Below are positions 53,895-61,589 of a stretch of DNA of 64,000 nt, piece after piece. Source of the stretch: JAHIQC01 sp964565645 (GTDB lineage: Bacteria > Actinomycetota > Coriobacteriia > Anaerosomatales > JAHIQC01). Below the pieces are notes generated by a model that made no database searches, had not been told where the DNA came from, and saw only the letters and a program-made list of their open reading frames with translations. The position numbers were made by a program, and so were the translations under genes. The number at the start of each line of letters is the position of its first letter. Position 1 is the first letter of the stretch. The stretch covers positions 62,001-126,000 of the forward strand of contig CAZMFQ010000004.1 in NCBI GenBank assembly GCA_964565645.1, written 5' to 3'.

Positions 53895-53963
53895 GTCCGC
53901 CGAGGAGCCGCGCTCCGGCCGCATGCGGGGCGCCGTGTCCGAGCGCGTGTCATCCGCGCGCGC

Positions 53964-53969
53964 TACAAT
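53964..53969 (+). promoter_or_regulatory. -10 element of a predicted leaderless transcript
   Basis: TACAAT ends 6 nt upstream of the ATG at 53976. Transcription would start at or next to the ATG, giving a leaderless mRNA. There is no ribosome-binding site before this ATG, which supports the idea. Leaderless mRNAs are common in Actinomycetota. Confidence 0.5.
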
Positions 53970-53975
53970 GCGCGC

Positions 53976-54794
53976 ATGCCAGCCGCCGACACACAGCCGC
54001 ACACCCACGCCTGCGCGTGCCTCGAGGTCACGTTCCTGGGCTCAGGGTCCAGCGGCAACGCCACCCTCGTGCACTGCGGCGAGGACTCGCTGCTCGTGGA
54101 CAGCGGCTTCTCCGCCCGCGAGACGATGCGCCGCCTCGAGCTCGCCGGGGCCGACGCGTCCCGGATCCGCGCGATCCTCGTGACCCACGAGCACACCGAC
54201 CACATCGCCGGCGTGCGCGTCCTCGCAGCCAAGCTCGACGTGCCGGTCTACGCGACGGCGGGCACGTGCGCGGCCGCGCCCACCGGTGCGCTGTCCGTCG
54301 CACCGGAGTCCCTCGTGCCCGGACAGCCGCAGCGGATCGCCGGCATGGAGGTGCTGCCGTTCGCGGTCTCCCACGACGCGGCGGAGCCGGTGGGGTTCCG
54401 CATCACGGGCGCCTGCGGCACGTCGTTCGGGCTCGTCACCGACAGCGGCGTCATGACACCCGAGGCGCTCGAGGCGCTGGCCGGCTGTGAGCTCCTCGGA
54501 ATCGAATGCAACCACGACGTCGAGATGCTGCGCACAGGGCCCTACCCGTGGTTCCTCAAAGAACGCATCGCCTCGCCGCGCGGGCATCTCTCCAACGCGG
54601 CGGCGCTCGCCGCGATCGAGAGCCTCGCCTCGGACAGGCTTCGCGCGGTCTTCGGCGTGCATGTCTCGAGCAAGAACAACACGCACGATCTGGTCGCCGA
54701 GGAACTGCGCGCGACCCTCGGACGGCTCGGACTCGAGGTCGTGAGCGAGCCGGTGCGCCAGGGCGACGTGAGCGCGACGATACGCGGACGATGA
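53976..54794 (+). CDS. WalJ/YycJ-type metallo-beta-lactamase-fold hydrolase
   Basis: A 272-residue MBL-fold protein. FLGSGSSGNATLV at about residues 20-32 is typical of the YycJ group, THEHTDH near 70-76 is the metal motif, and GIECNHD and the GHLSN segment complete the family. YycJ/WalJ is a predicted 5'-3' DNA exonuclease linked to replication-division coordination. The protein starts at ATG 53976, with a leaderless-type -10 just upstream. Not next to walKR here. Confidence 0.88.
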   Translation: MPAADTQPHTHACACLEVTFLGSGSSGNATLVHCGEDSLLVDSGFSARETMRRLELAGADASRIRAILVTHEHTDHIAGVRVLAAKLDVPVYATAGTCAAAPTGALSVAPESLVPGQPQRIAGMEVLPFAVSHDAAEPVGFRITGACGTSFGLVTDSGVMTPEALEALAGCELLGIECNHDVEMLRTGPYPWFLKERIASPRGHLSNAAALAAIESLASDRLRAVFGVHVSSKNNTHDLVAEELRATLGRLGLEVVSEPVRQGDVSATIRGR

Positions 54795-54805
54795 AGGGCG
54801 GGGCC

Positions 54806-55603
54806 ATGGGCGACACACGCCGAATCCGAACGTCGGAAGCCGGAGCGAGCGGTATGCTCGGGCGCGTCCTGGCGACGCTGACCGCGGTCGCGGTCGTGCT
54901 CGCCGTGAGCGGGTGCGTCGTCGTTCCCGTCGACAGCGGCTCCGGCCCCGGACCTGCGCCGGCGGACAGCGGGAGCGGCGAGGCCCCGCAGCCCGACCCC
55001 TCGGTCTATCCGCACGCGGGCGACGGCTCCGAGGTGCTCATGCTCGGCAGGTCCGTCATGCGCGGCTGGTTCGACCACTGGGGGTACTCCGGCAGCGGAC
55101 CGGTCACGGTCGAGGGGTACGCCCTGTACTACGGTGAGATCGCGGGGCCGCCGGACATCGCCACGAGCGCCATCGAGAAGATCTCACAGGTCCCCGACGG
55201 GACGACGGTCTTCTTCAAGCTGTGCTTCGTCGACTTCGAGGCCTACTCCGCCGATGACGTGGAGGCCAGGCTCGCGGAGAACGCCGGCTACGCCGAGCAG
55301 GTCGTCGCGGCCACGCGCGGACGCGACATCACGCTGATCCTGGGCAACGCGCTGCCGAGGGTCGCGGGCGAGACGACCCCCGAACTCGCGGAGTTGCACG
55401 AGGGGTACAACAGGCGGCTCGATGAACTCGCGCAGGCCGAGGAGAACGTCCACGTGTTCGACCTGTACGGCAACCTCGCCACCAACGGCGTGCTGCCCAA
55501 GGGCCTAGCGGTATCTCCGGACGACTCGCACCTCAACGACGTCGCCTACTCGGTGCTCGACGAGGCATTCTTCACGCAACTCGACGAGATCGCCAAACGC
55601 TAG
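54806..55603 (+). CDS. Predicted SGNH-like secreted lipoprotein
   Basis: A 265-residue protein with a signal peptide and lipobox (AVSGC), then a Gly/Ser/Pro-rich linker. The mature domain begins VLMLGRSVMRGWFDHWGY, where GRS could be the nucleophile block of an SGNH/GDSL hydrolase. SPDDSHLND near the C-terminus holds a DxxH motif, as expected for the catalytic Asp and His. The match is by motif only. Starts at ATG 54806 (AAGGG upstream); an ATG at 54791 in the same frame overlaps the previous stop. Likely extracytoplasmic esterase, substrate unknown. Confidence 0.55.
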   Translation: MGDTRRIRTSEAGASGMLGRVLATLTAVAVVLAVSGCVVVPVDSGSGPGPAPADSGSGEAPQPDPSVYPHAGDGSEVLMLGRSVMRGWFDHWGYSGSGPVTVEGYALYYGEIAGPPDIATSAIEKISQVPDGTTVFFKLCFVDFEAYSADDVEARLAENAGYAEQVVAATRGRDITLILGNALPRVAGETTPELAELHEGYNRRLDELAQAEENVHVFDLYGNLATNGVLPKGLAVSPDDSHLNDVAYSVLDEAFFTQLDEIAKR

Positions 55604-55617
55604 ACCCGCCGGGCCGC

Positions 55618-56901
55618 TCAGCCGAGCGCGCGCACCAGCGCAAGCGCGTCGTCGACGTCGAGCGCCTCGATCGCGCCGGCGGCGAGCGCCTCGCGCGCGA
55701 GCCTCACAGCGGCGCCTCCGGCGAAATCGCGCTCCTGCGCGAACCCGGCCATGAACACGAGCGGCGGTCCAGCAGTGATGGTCGCCTCGAGATTGCCGAG
55801 GTTCGCGCCCCCGATCGGCACCTCGGCTACGATGCGCACGTCGGCCTCCCGCGCGAGGCGCTCGACCGCCGCGCGGTCCGCCTCCCCCATCGCGCCGAAC
55901 GGTGCAAGTTCGACGTACGTCACGCCGAGCGCCTCGGCGACGGCCTGATCGATGTCGCCGCGCGATAGCGCGCCCGCGCTGATGGCGAAGCCCGCGAGCG
56001 CGAGCCGGCGCATGAGCCCGGCTGCTGCCCCCGATCCGCCGAGCACGAACACGCGGCGACCCGTGGGGTGTGACGCGGCCTGCTCGCGCATCACGGGCGT
56101 GATCGCGACCGAGCCGGTGACCGCGTCGACGCCGACCACGGCACGCACCGAGAACACCTCGCGCAGCAGCGTCGGGGTGAGCACCGCCTCGGGCGTGCCG
56201 CACGCGGCAAGCCCCCCGGCGTCCACCACGGCGAGCCGGTCGCTGTAGCGGGCGGCCAGATCGAGGTCGTGGAAGACCCCCAGCACCGCCAGCCCGTCGT
56301 CGGCGAGCCGTCGCACGAGGTCCAGAACCTGCATGCGGTGGTTGAGGTCGAGATGGCTCGTGGGCTCGTCGAGCAGCAGGACCTCGGGCTCCTGCGCGAG
56401 CGCCTGTGCGAGCGTGAGCCGCTGGAGATCGCCGCCGGAAAGGGTGTCGACGCGCTCCTCGGCGAGTCTGAGGGTATCGGTCACGTCCATGACGCGGGAG
56501 ATGACCGCCTCGTCGCGGGCCGAGAGGGAATCGAGGCGGCCGAGATGCGGGTGACGCCCCATCGCCACGAACTCGCGCGCGGTGAACGCGAACAGGCTCG
56601 GCAGCGACTGCGGCACCACGGCCGCGATCCTCGCGCGCTGCACCGGATCGAGTCCCGACACCGGCAGCCCGGCGACGTGCAGCGTGCCGCCGAGGATGTC
56701 CGAGGCGCCCGTGACGGCCTTGAGCAGCGTGGACTTGCCGGCGCCGTTGGGCCCGACGAGACCCACGAGCTCTCCTCGGCCGACCGCAAGGTCGACGCCG
56801 GAGAGCACCGCGCGCTCGCCGTAGCCGACCGCGAGCGAGGCGAACGCGACGCCCGGGGCGGTCGGGTCGGTGGCGGGCGCCTGTCGTGCCGCGGCGCTCA
56901 C
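55618..56901 (-). CDS. Corrinoid ABC transporter ATPase with C-terminal extension (BtuD-like)
   Basis: A 427-residue ATPase of the FecE/BtuD group. Walker A GPNGAGKST (about 36-44), signature LSGGDLQRLTLAQALA, Walker B VLLLDEPTSHLD. The ATPase core ends near residue 255. The remaining ~170 residues form an extra domain with a Rossmann-like start (RRVFVLGGSGAAAGLMRRL) and no recognisable family. Similar long BtuD proteins occur in some archaea and anaerobes. Start GTG 56901 overlaps the permease stop by 4 nt. B12-riboswitch control supports a corrinoid substrate. Confidence 0.85.
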   Translation of the reverse strand: MSAAARQAPATDPTAPGVAFASLAVGYGERAVLSGVDLAVGRGELVGLVGPNGAGKSTLLKAVTGASDILGGTLHVAGLPVSGLDPVQRARIAAVVPQSLPSLFAFTAREFVAMGRHPHLGRLDSLSARDEAVISRVMDVTDTLRLAEERVDTLSGGDLQRLTLAQALAQEPEVLLLDEPTSHLDLNHRMQVLDLVRRLADDGLAVLGVFHDLDLAARYSDRLAVVDAGGLAACGTPEAVLTPTLLREVFSVRAVVGVDAVTGSVAITPVMREQAASHPTGRRVFVLGGSGAAAGLMRRLALAGFAISAGALSRGDIDQAVAEALGVTYVELAPFGAMGEADRAAVERLAREADVRIVAEVPIGGANLGNLEATITAGPPLVFMAGFAQERDFAGGAAVRLAREALAAGAIEALDVDDALALVRALG

Positions 56902-57917
56902 GAGCGCTCACCCCGCACGAGCAGCCACACGAAGAACGGGCCGCCGGCCAGAGCGGTGACGATGCCGACCGGGATCTCGACTGGCGCGAGTACGGTGCGG
57001 GCGACCAGGTCGGCAAGCACCATCACCGTGGCGCCACCGAGCAGCGAGGCCGGGACGAGCAGCTTGTGGTCCGGCCCGAGTACGAGGCGGACCGCGTGCG
57101 GCGTCATGAGCCCCACGAACCCGATCAGTCCCGAGACCGAGACGGCGGCGGCCGTGAGCAGTGAGCCGGCGGCGAGCACGATGCGCTTGAAGCGCTCGAC
57201 GTCCACGCCGAGCTCGGAGGCCCTCGAATCGCCGAGGAGCATGAGGTTCAGTTCCCGCCAGCGCGAAAGCGGCACGACGAGCCCGAGTGCGAGCATCGGC
57301 GCGACGACCGCGACGTACTGCCAGGAGGCGGCGGTCAAACCGCCCATCATCCAGAACACGACCGAGGCCATGGACTCGCGCGAGAGCACCATGAGGAACG
57401 ACGTGAGCGCCGCGAGCGTGTAGCTGATGGCGACACCGGCGAGCAGGAGCGAGGGGGTGTCGAGGCGGCCCCGCCACGAGGCGAGACGCGTCACGAGCAG
57501 GATCGTGAGCAGCGCACCGGCGAACGCGCCCATCGGCAGCCCGAGGTAGCGCCAGGCCGTGGCGGTCGTGGTGGTCACGATCACGATGATGGCGCCGAGC
57601 CCCGCGCCGCTCGAGATGCCGAGGATGTAGGGGTCGGCGAGCGGGTTGCGGAACAGCGCCTGGTACAGCACGCCCGCCACAGCGAGACACGCCCCCACGA
57701 GCGCCGCGAGGAGCACGCGCGGAAGCCGGATGTCGACGATGACGGCGTCGCCGGGCCGGGCCGCGGCTCCGCTGATGGCGCGGCCCACGGCGCCGAGGAT
57801 CTCCCCCGGCGCCACGCGTACCGCCCCCAGACCCACGCCCGCGAGCATCGCGAACAGCAGCAGCGCAAGCAGCACTGCCACCGTCACGGATGTGCGGGCG
57901 CGGGTCGGGCGCGACAT
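56898..57917 (-). CDS. btuC: Corrinoid ABC transporter permease (BtuC/FecCD-like)
   Basis: A 339-residue FecCD-family permease with about ten helices. RLPRVLLAALVGACLAVAGVLYQALFRNPLADPYILGIS near the N-terminus and IGFVGLMTPHAVRLVLGPDHK are the family signatures. With the riboswitch upstream of the operon, vitamin B12 or a precursor corrinoid is the likely cargo. Start ATG 57917, one base after btuF. Confidence 0.9.
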   Translation of the reverse strand: MSRPTRARTSVTVAVLLALLLFAMLAGVGLGAVRVAPGEILGAVGRAISGAAARPGDAVIVDIRLPRVLLAALVGACLAVAGVLYQALFRNPLADPYILGISSGAGLGAIIVIVTTTTATAWRYLGLPMGAFAGALLTILLVTRLASWRGRLDTPSLLLAGVAISYTLAALTSFLMVLSRESMASVVFWMMGGLTAASWQYVAVVAPMLALGLVVPLSRWRELNLMLLGDSRASELGVDVERFKRIVLAAGSLLTAAAVSVSGLIGFVGLMTPHAVRLVLGPDHKLLVPASLLGGATVMVLADLVARTVLAPVEIPVGIVTALAGGPFFVWLLVRGERS

Positions 57918-57918
57918 G

Positions 57919-58881
57919 CTAGTCGACCGGGATCTCGACGTCGGGGTGCAGCGCGGCCGCGATCTGCGCGATGCCGGCGACCACCCGCGGACCCGGACGG
58001 GACACGAGGTTGTCCTCAAGCACGTATACGCGCTGGTCCTTGACCGCGGCGAGCTTGTCGTAGCCGGGGCGCTTCGCCAGATCGGCGGGATCGCTCATCG
58101 AGCCGAGCGTCGCGAGGTAGACGGCAGGGTCGTCGGTGACGAGCTGCTCGAGCGAGTAGCCCACATACCCCTCGGCGGTCACGATGTTGCGGCCTCCGGC
58201 AGCCGTGATGAGGTCGTCGAGCAGGGTGCCCTTGCCGGCCGTGAACAGCGGGTCCTGTGCGATCTCGATGAAACACGGGGTCGGCTCCTCGGCGGAGACG
58301 GCATCGCCGATCGTCTTGATGTCGGCCTTCATGCCGTCGACGAGCTCGGTCGCCCCCGCCGTGGTGCCGGTGGCCTTGCCCACGGTCTCGATCGAGGTGT
58401 AGAGCGCGTCGAGCGTCTGCGGGTCGATCGCGATGACGGTCGCGCCGGTGCCCTCGAGCTGGGTGATCACGTCGGCCTGGACTCCCGTGGTAGCCAGGAT
58501 CAGGTCCGGCTGAGCCGCCGTGATGGCCTCGATGTTCGGGGTCACGAAATCGCCGATCTTGGCGATATCGGCGACCTCGGCCGGGTAGTCGTCGTAGGTC
58601 GTCACGCCCACGAGCTTGTCGAGCATGCCGAGCGCGTAGACGATCTCGGTGTTGGCCGGGGCGAGCGAGACGATGCGCTCGGGCGCGGCCTCGACGGTGA
58701 CCTCACGGCCGGCGTCATCGGTCACGGTGACCGGGAACGCCGCGGCCGCGGGCGTCTCTGTCGCGGGCTCGGCAGCGGTGTCGGCCTTGGCGCAACCGGC
58801 AAGTCCGAGCGTGGCCGCGAGCAGCAGCGCGAGAACGGCTGCGATGACGCGGGTGGTGCGTGCGGTGCGGGGGTGGTGCAT
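57919..58881 (-). CDS. btuF: Corrinoid ABC transporter binding lipoprotein (BtuF-like)
   Basis: A 320-residue helical-backbone binding protein with a signal peptide and lipobox (GLAGC). IVSLAPANTEIVYALG near residue 70 and the GRNIVTAEGYVGYSLEQL region match the TroA/BtuF fold. First gene of the importer operon, 35 bp after the intrinsic terminator of the riboswitch. ATG 58881 has GGAGG upstream. Confidence 0.9.
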   Translation of the reverse strand: MHHPRTARTTRVIAAVLALLLAATLGLAGCAKADTAAEPATETPAAAAFPVTVTDDAGREVTVEAAPERIVSLAPANTEIVYALGMLDKLVGVTTYDDYPAEVADIAKIGDFVTPNIEAITAAQPDLILATTGVQADVITQLEGTGATVIAIDPQTLDALYTSIETVGKATGTTAGATELVDGMKADIKTIGDAVSAEEPTPCFIEIAQDPLFTAGKGTLLDDLITAAGGRNIVTAEGYVGYSLEQLVTDDPAVYLATLGSMSDPADLAKRPGYDKLAAVKDQRVYVLEDNLVSRPGPRVVAGIAQIAAALHPDVEIPVD

Positions 58882-58920
58882 GGTGCCTCCTCGTCGTGTG
58901 TGCGACACGGCCTGCGCGGG

Positions 58921-58959
58921 AGACGAGAAAGACCCGTCCTCATCATGAGGATCGGGTCT
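58921..58959 (-). terminator. Intrinsic terminator of the B12 riboswitch
   Basis: In minus-strand RNA, AGACCCG(A)TCCTC pairs with GAGGACGGGTCT across an ATGAT loop (58959-58930), followed by a U-containing tail (TTCTCGTCT). It lies between the riboswitch and the btuF ATG and is the expected off-switch: with bound cobalamin transcription should stop here. Confidence 0.75.
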
Positions 58960-59035
58960 CCGAGTGATCTTGGTCTGGTGCCGGTGCGGCGCCGCGATCA
59001 AGCCTCATCACCTCGAAGGCCGTTGTCGCTGTCGC

Positions 59036-59192
59036 TCGGCAGGTCTCCTGACTTGCGAGTGCGCGGGGCCTTTGAGGCCGTACGCCTTCGCTTCACAGTG
59101 GCGGGTCCGTGTCGGATTCTCACCGACTTCCCTATTCTCCCGCTTCGGGCGCTGCTCGCTCTACGCGGCAGGCTCCTCGGCAGGCACCGGGC
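59036..59192 (-). promoter_or_regulatory. Cobalamin (B12) riboswitch
   Basis: On the minus strand the conserved B12 box AAGTCAGGAGACCTGCC is at 59054-59038. Upstream lie GGGAAGTCGGTGAGAATCCG (the GGNNAANNCGGUGNNANUCC region) and GACCCGCCACTGTGA, the standard core. The 5' GGTGCC is at 59188-59183. It controls btuF-btuC-btuD. The 5' end (about 30 nt) overlaps the 3' end of the upstream EamA coding sequence. Confidence 0.95.
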
Positions 59193-60114
59193 GACGCATA
59201 TTCGGTTGTGACGCGGCCAAGGATAGCGCGATGCGGCGCGGCGCGCCACCCGGATTCCATGTCGAGAGCGCGACACCCGCAAGGGCGAGCATGCCGCCGA
59301 GGACCTGGGTCGCGACCGGTACCTCGCCGATCCACACCCACGCGACCGCGAGCGAGAGCACCGGCACGAGATACAGGAAGCGCGAGGCGACACCGGGCGT
59401 GAGTGCGGCGTTCGCGCGCGACCAGAGCACATACGCGATGCCGCCGGGGACGAGCGCGAGGTAGACGAGTGTCGCGACCCCCGCGGGCGGCGTGTGTGCG
59501 AGCGCCGTGAGGGCACCGCGCGAGAACACGACGAACGGGACCGCGCCGGAGATGATCGCATAGGTGGTGACCTCGAGCGCGGTGTACCGGGCGAACAGCG
59601 GCTTGGTCACGAGCGCGTAGCCTGAGAACGACGCGGCGGCGAGCAGCACGAGCCCGGCGGCGCCGGCAGACGCGGCGAACCCGCCTCGGGCGCTCGCCAT
59701 CACCGCGATACCGCACATCGCGACACCCAGGCCGAGCCAGGTGTAGCGGCCCGCACTCTCGCGGCCGAGCGCCACCGAGATGACGGTAGTGATCACGGGG
59801 CTCAGGTTGATGAGGAACGCCGCGGTGGCGGCACTGACCCCCGCCTGCCCGTTGGCGAGCGCGACCTGATAGATCGTGAAGCCGAGGAGCCCTGCGAGCA
59901 GCAGCCGGCCGATGTCGCCTCGCTCCGGGAGCCGCATGCGTGTGGCGGCGGCGAAGCCCGCGAACACGAGCGCGGTGAGCGTCCAGCGCAGGAACACGAG
60001 GTGCCCGGGCGAGAAGTAGCCGAGCGCGGCGCGCAGCCCGGCGAAGGTCGTGGACCACATGAGCACGGTCGCGACGACCGTGAAGGCTATGGACGCTCCG
60101 ATGCGCTTGACCAT
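59161..60114 (-). CDS. EamA-family (DMT) transporter
   Basis: A 317-residue membrane protein with ten predicted helices in two EamA repeats. MWSTTFAGLRAALGYFSPGHLVFLRW near the start is typical for the RhaT/YdcZ-type DMT superfamily. It probably exports a metabolite or amino acid. Start ATG 60114 (GAGGAG upstream). Divergent from an Lrp/AsnC gene, which may regulate it; in many bacteria such pairs are amino acid exporters controlled by Lrp-type proteins. Its 3' end overlaps the B12 riboswitch of the next operon. Confidence 0.88.
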   Translation of the reverse strand: MVKRIGASIAFTVVATVLMWSTTFAGLRAALGYFSPGHLVFLRWTLTALVFAGFAAATRMRLPERGDIGRLLLAGLLGFTIYQVALANGQAGVSAATAAFLINLSPVITTVISVALGRESAGRYTWLGLGVAMCGIAVMASARGGFAASAGAAGLVLLAAASFSGYALVTKPLFARYTALEVTTYAIISGAVPFVVFSRGALTALAHTPPAGVATLVYLALVPGGIAYVLWSRANAALTPGVASRFLYLVPVLSLAVAWVWIGEVPVATQVLGGMLALAGVALSTWNPGGAPRRIALSLAASQPNMRRPVPAEEPAA

Positions 60115-60205
60115 GCGGCGGCACTCCTCGGCAGGTACTCGTGCCCGTGCGCTCACGGGCCCCCGTCGGACGGGGTCGCTGCATGGTACAAAGCGAATCG
60201 GCTCC

Positions 60206-60233
60206 TGGACAGAGATAATCGAAGCCGTGTGAT
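60206..60233 (+). promoter_or_regulatory. Candidate promoter of the Lrp/AsnC gene
   Basis: TGGACA (60206-60211) and TGTGAT (60228-60233) are separated by 16 bp. The -35 is good, the -10 only fair; TACATT at 60233-60238 is an alternative -10. It lies in the 175-bp divergent gap shared with the EamA gene, which carries AT-rich words suited to Lrp binding. No exact operator could be assigned. Confidence 0.35.
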
Positions 60234-60289
60234 ACATTCTGCATGTGTTTCGATATTCACAGACTCTCTCTACTAATGGAGCGAAAGCC

Positions 60290-60724
60290 ATGGACGCGAT
60301 CGACCGCCATATCCTCGAGGTGCTGCAGCTCGACGCGCGCACCGGCTACGCCGAACTGGGACGCGATGTGGGGCTCACGGCGCCCGCCGTCGCGGCGCGC
60401 GTGCGCAAACTCGAGCAGGAGGGCATCATCACCGGCTACCACGCGGGCATCGACCTGAAGAAGGCCGGGTACGGCATCCTAGCGATCGTGCGCATCAGCT
60501 CGCCGGCCGAACTCGGCTCGCAACTCTCCACGCTCGTGGCCGATATGCCCGAGGTGCTCGAGTTCCATCACGTCACCGGCATGGAGGGTTTCGTTCTGAA
60601 AGTCGCGGTGCGCTCGGTGGCGCACCTGGAGAGCACGCTCGGCAAGCTCCTGCCGTTCGGGCAGACGATCACCTCGATCGTGCTGTCCTCGCCGGTGGAG
60701 TGGCGGGCGATCGGGTTCGAGTAG
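60290..60724 (+). CDS. Lrp/AsnC-family transcriptional regulator
   Basis: A 144-residue regulator with an N-terminal HTH (about 3-50, ILEVLQLDARTGYAELGRDVGLTAPAVAARVRKL) and a C-terminal RAM effector domain. Start ATG 60290 (GGAG upstream). Transcribed away from the EamA exporter, a common pairing in which the regulator controls amino acid efflux. The effector is unknown. Confidence 0.93.
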   Translation: MDAIDRHILEVLQLDARTGYAELGRDVGLTAPAVAARVRKLEQEGIITGYHAGIDLKKAGYGILAIVRISSPAELGSQLSTLVADMPEVLEFHHVTGMEGFVLKVAVRSVAHLESTLGKLLPFGQTITSIVLSSPVEWRAIGFE

Positions 60725-60776
60725 ACGCCGGACCGCGCTGAGCCCGAGCGCGCGCTCGCCGCCTGTCGGACCGCAC

Positions 60777-61352
60777 TCAGAACACGTGCGAGACGTCGGC
60801 GATCCCCGCGCGGGTCTGCTCGGAGATGAAATCGTTCATGGACAGGTAGAAGAGCGGCGCGAGCGGCATCCCGATCTCGCGCAGCGCCTCGATCAGCGCG
60901 TCGGCGAGCTCCTCGTAGCGCATGAGCATGTCGAGCGCCGCGGGGGAGATGATCGAATCGGCCGCCCCGTGGAGCACCACGCGCCCCTCGACGGCGTGCA
61001 GCACGATCCCCGCGACCGCGTTGCCGTCCCCGATGAACTCGATACCGCAGATCCCGGCCTCGCAGTCCACGAACGTCCTCCACGAGCGCTCGGTCCGCTC
61101 GTAGCCGAGCACCCTGCCAAGGACCGCGAGCTCGGCTCCGGCGGTGAACGGCGGGGTGGGCACGTCGGCGAGGACCTCGCGCAGGTTGACCATGCGCACG
61201 AGGTCGTTCTCGGGCGTGCTCTGCCTGAGAAGGGCGAGCGCGAGGGTGACTTCGACAGGTGATGTCGCGTTGAGCAGCGTCTGGACGAGTTCGACGTCGA
61301 CCGTGGCCGAACGTCCGGCTGCCATCTCCAGGCCCTTGCCGAACGTGGTCAT
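60777..61352 (-). CDS. Conserved-looking protein of unknown function
   Basis: A 191-residue soluble protein; ATG 61352 is preceded by AGGTGAG. The first part is helical (VELVQTLLNATSPVEVTLALALL), the second contains alternating strands, and the last part is again helical with FYLSMNDFISE. No signal peptide, membrane helix, cysteine cluster or family motif is seen. It has the same base composition as its neighbours and codon phase consistent with a real gene. It faces the Lrp/AsnC gene end-on. I do not recognise it. Confidence 0.6.
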   Translation of the reverse strand: MTTFGKGLEMAAGRSATVDVELVQTLLNATSPVEVTLALALLRQSTPENDLVRMVNLREVLADVPTPPFTAGAELAVLGRVLGYERTERSWRTFVDCEAGICGIEFIGDGNAVAGIVLHAVEGRVVLHGAADSIISPAALDMLMRYEELADALIEALREIGMPLAPLFYLSMNDFISEQTRAGIADVSHVF

Positions 61353-61510
61353 CTCACTCACCTGCTTCCTGCCCGCCGTAGGAGTCCCGCGGGGACCCGG
61401 CGCCGGCGGTGCCGGCCGCCTACTGTTGATATCGGCGCGACAGGGCGCCCGTAGCATCCGTGAACCGACGAACGGTCGTCCGCGCAGGCCACCGCCGTAG
61501 CACCGTGAGC

Positions 61511-61516
61511 TAGAAT
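61511..61516 (+). promoter_or_regulatory. Candidate -10 element TAGAAT
   Basis: TAGAAT sits in the 237-bp gap before the Fe-S protein gene, on the same strand, 73 bp before its ATG. No clear -35 was seen. The same TAGAAT word appears before nfeD and before the membrane protein at 62829-63497. Confidence 0.35.
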
Positions 61517-61589
61517 GTGAGCCACGTCATACTCCCCGGACGAACGCGCACGGCGCACGAGTCCGCGACGCCCCCGATCGGAGCCCGAC

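Noticed and set aside
55505..57016. 503-residue minus-strand frame overlapping the btuD-like ATPase
   Set aside because: An Arg-rich alternate frame of the ATPase gene; it lacks Walker motifs that are intact in the adjacent frame.
58882..59160. Possible small gene in the gap between btuF and the EamA stop
   Set aside because: The stretch is explained by the B12 riboswitch and its terminator; open frames across it are random.
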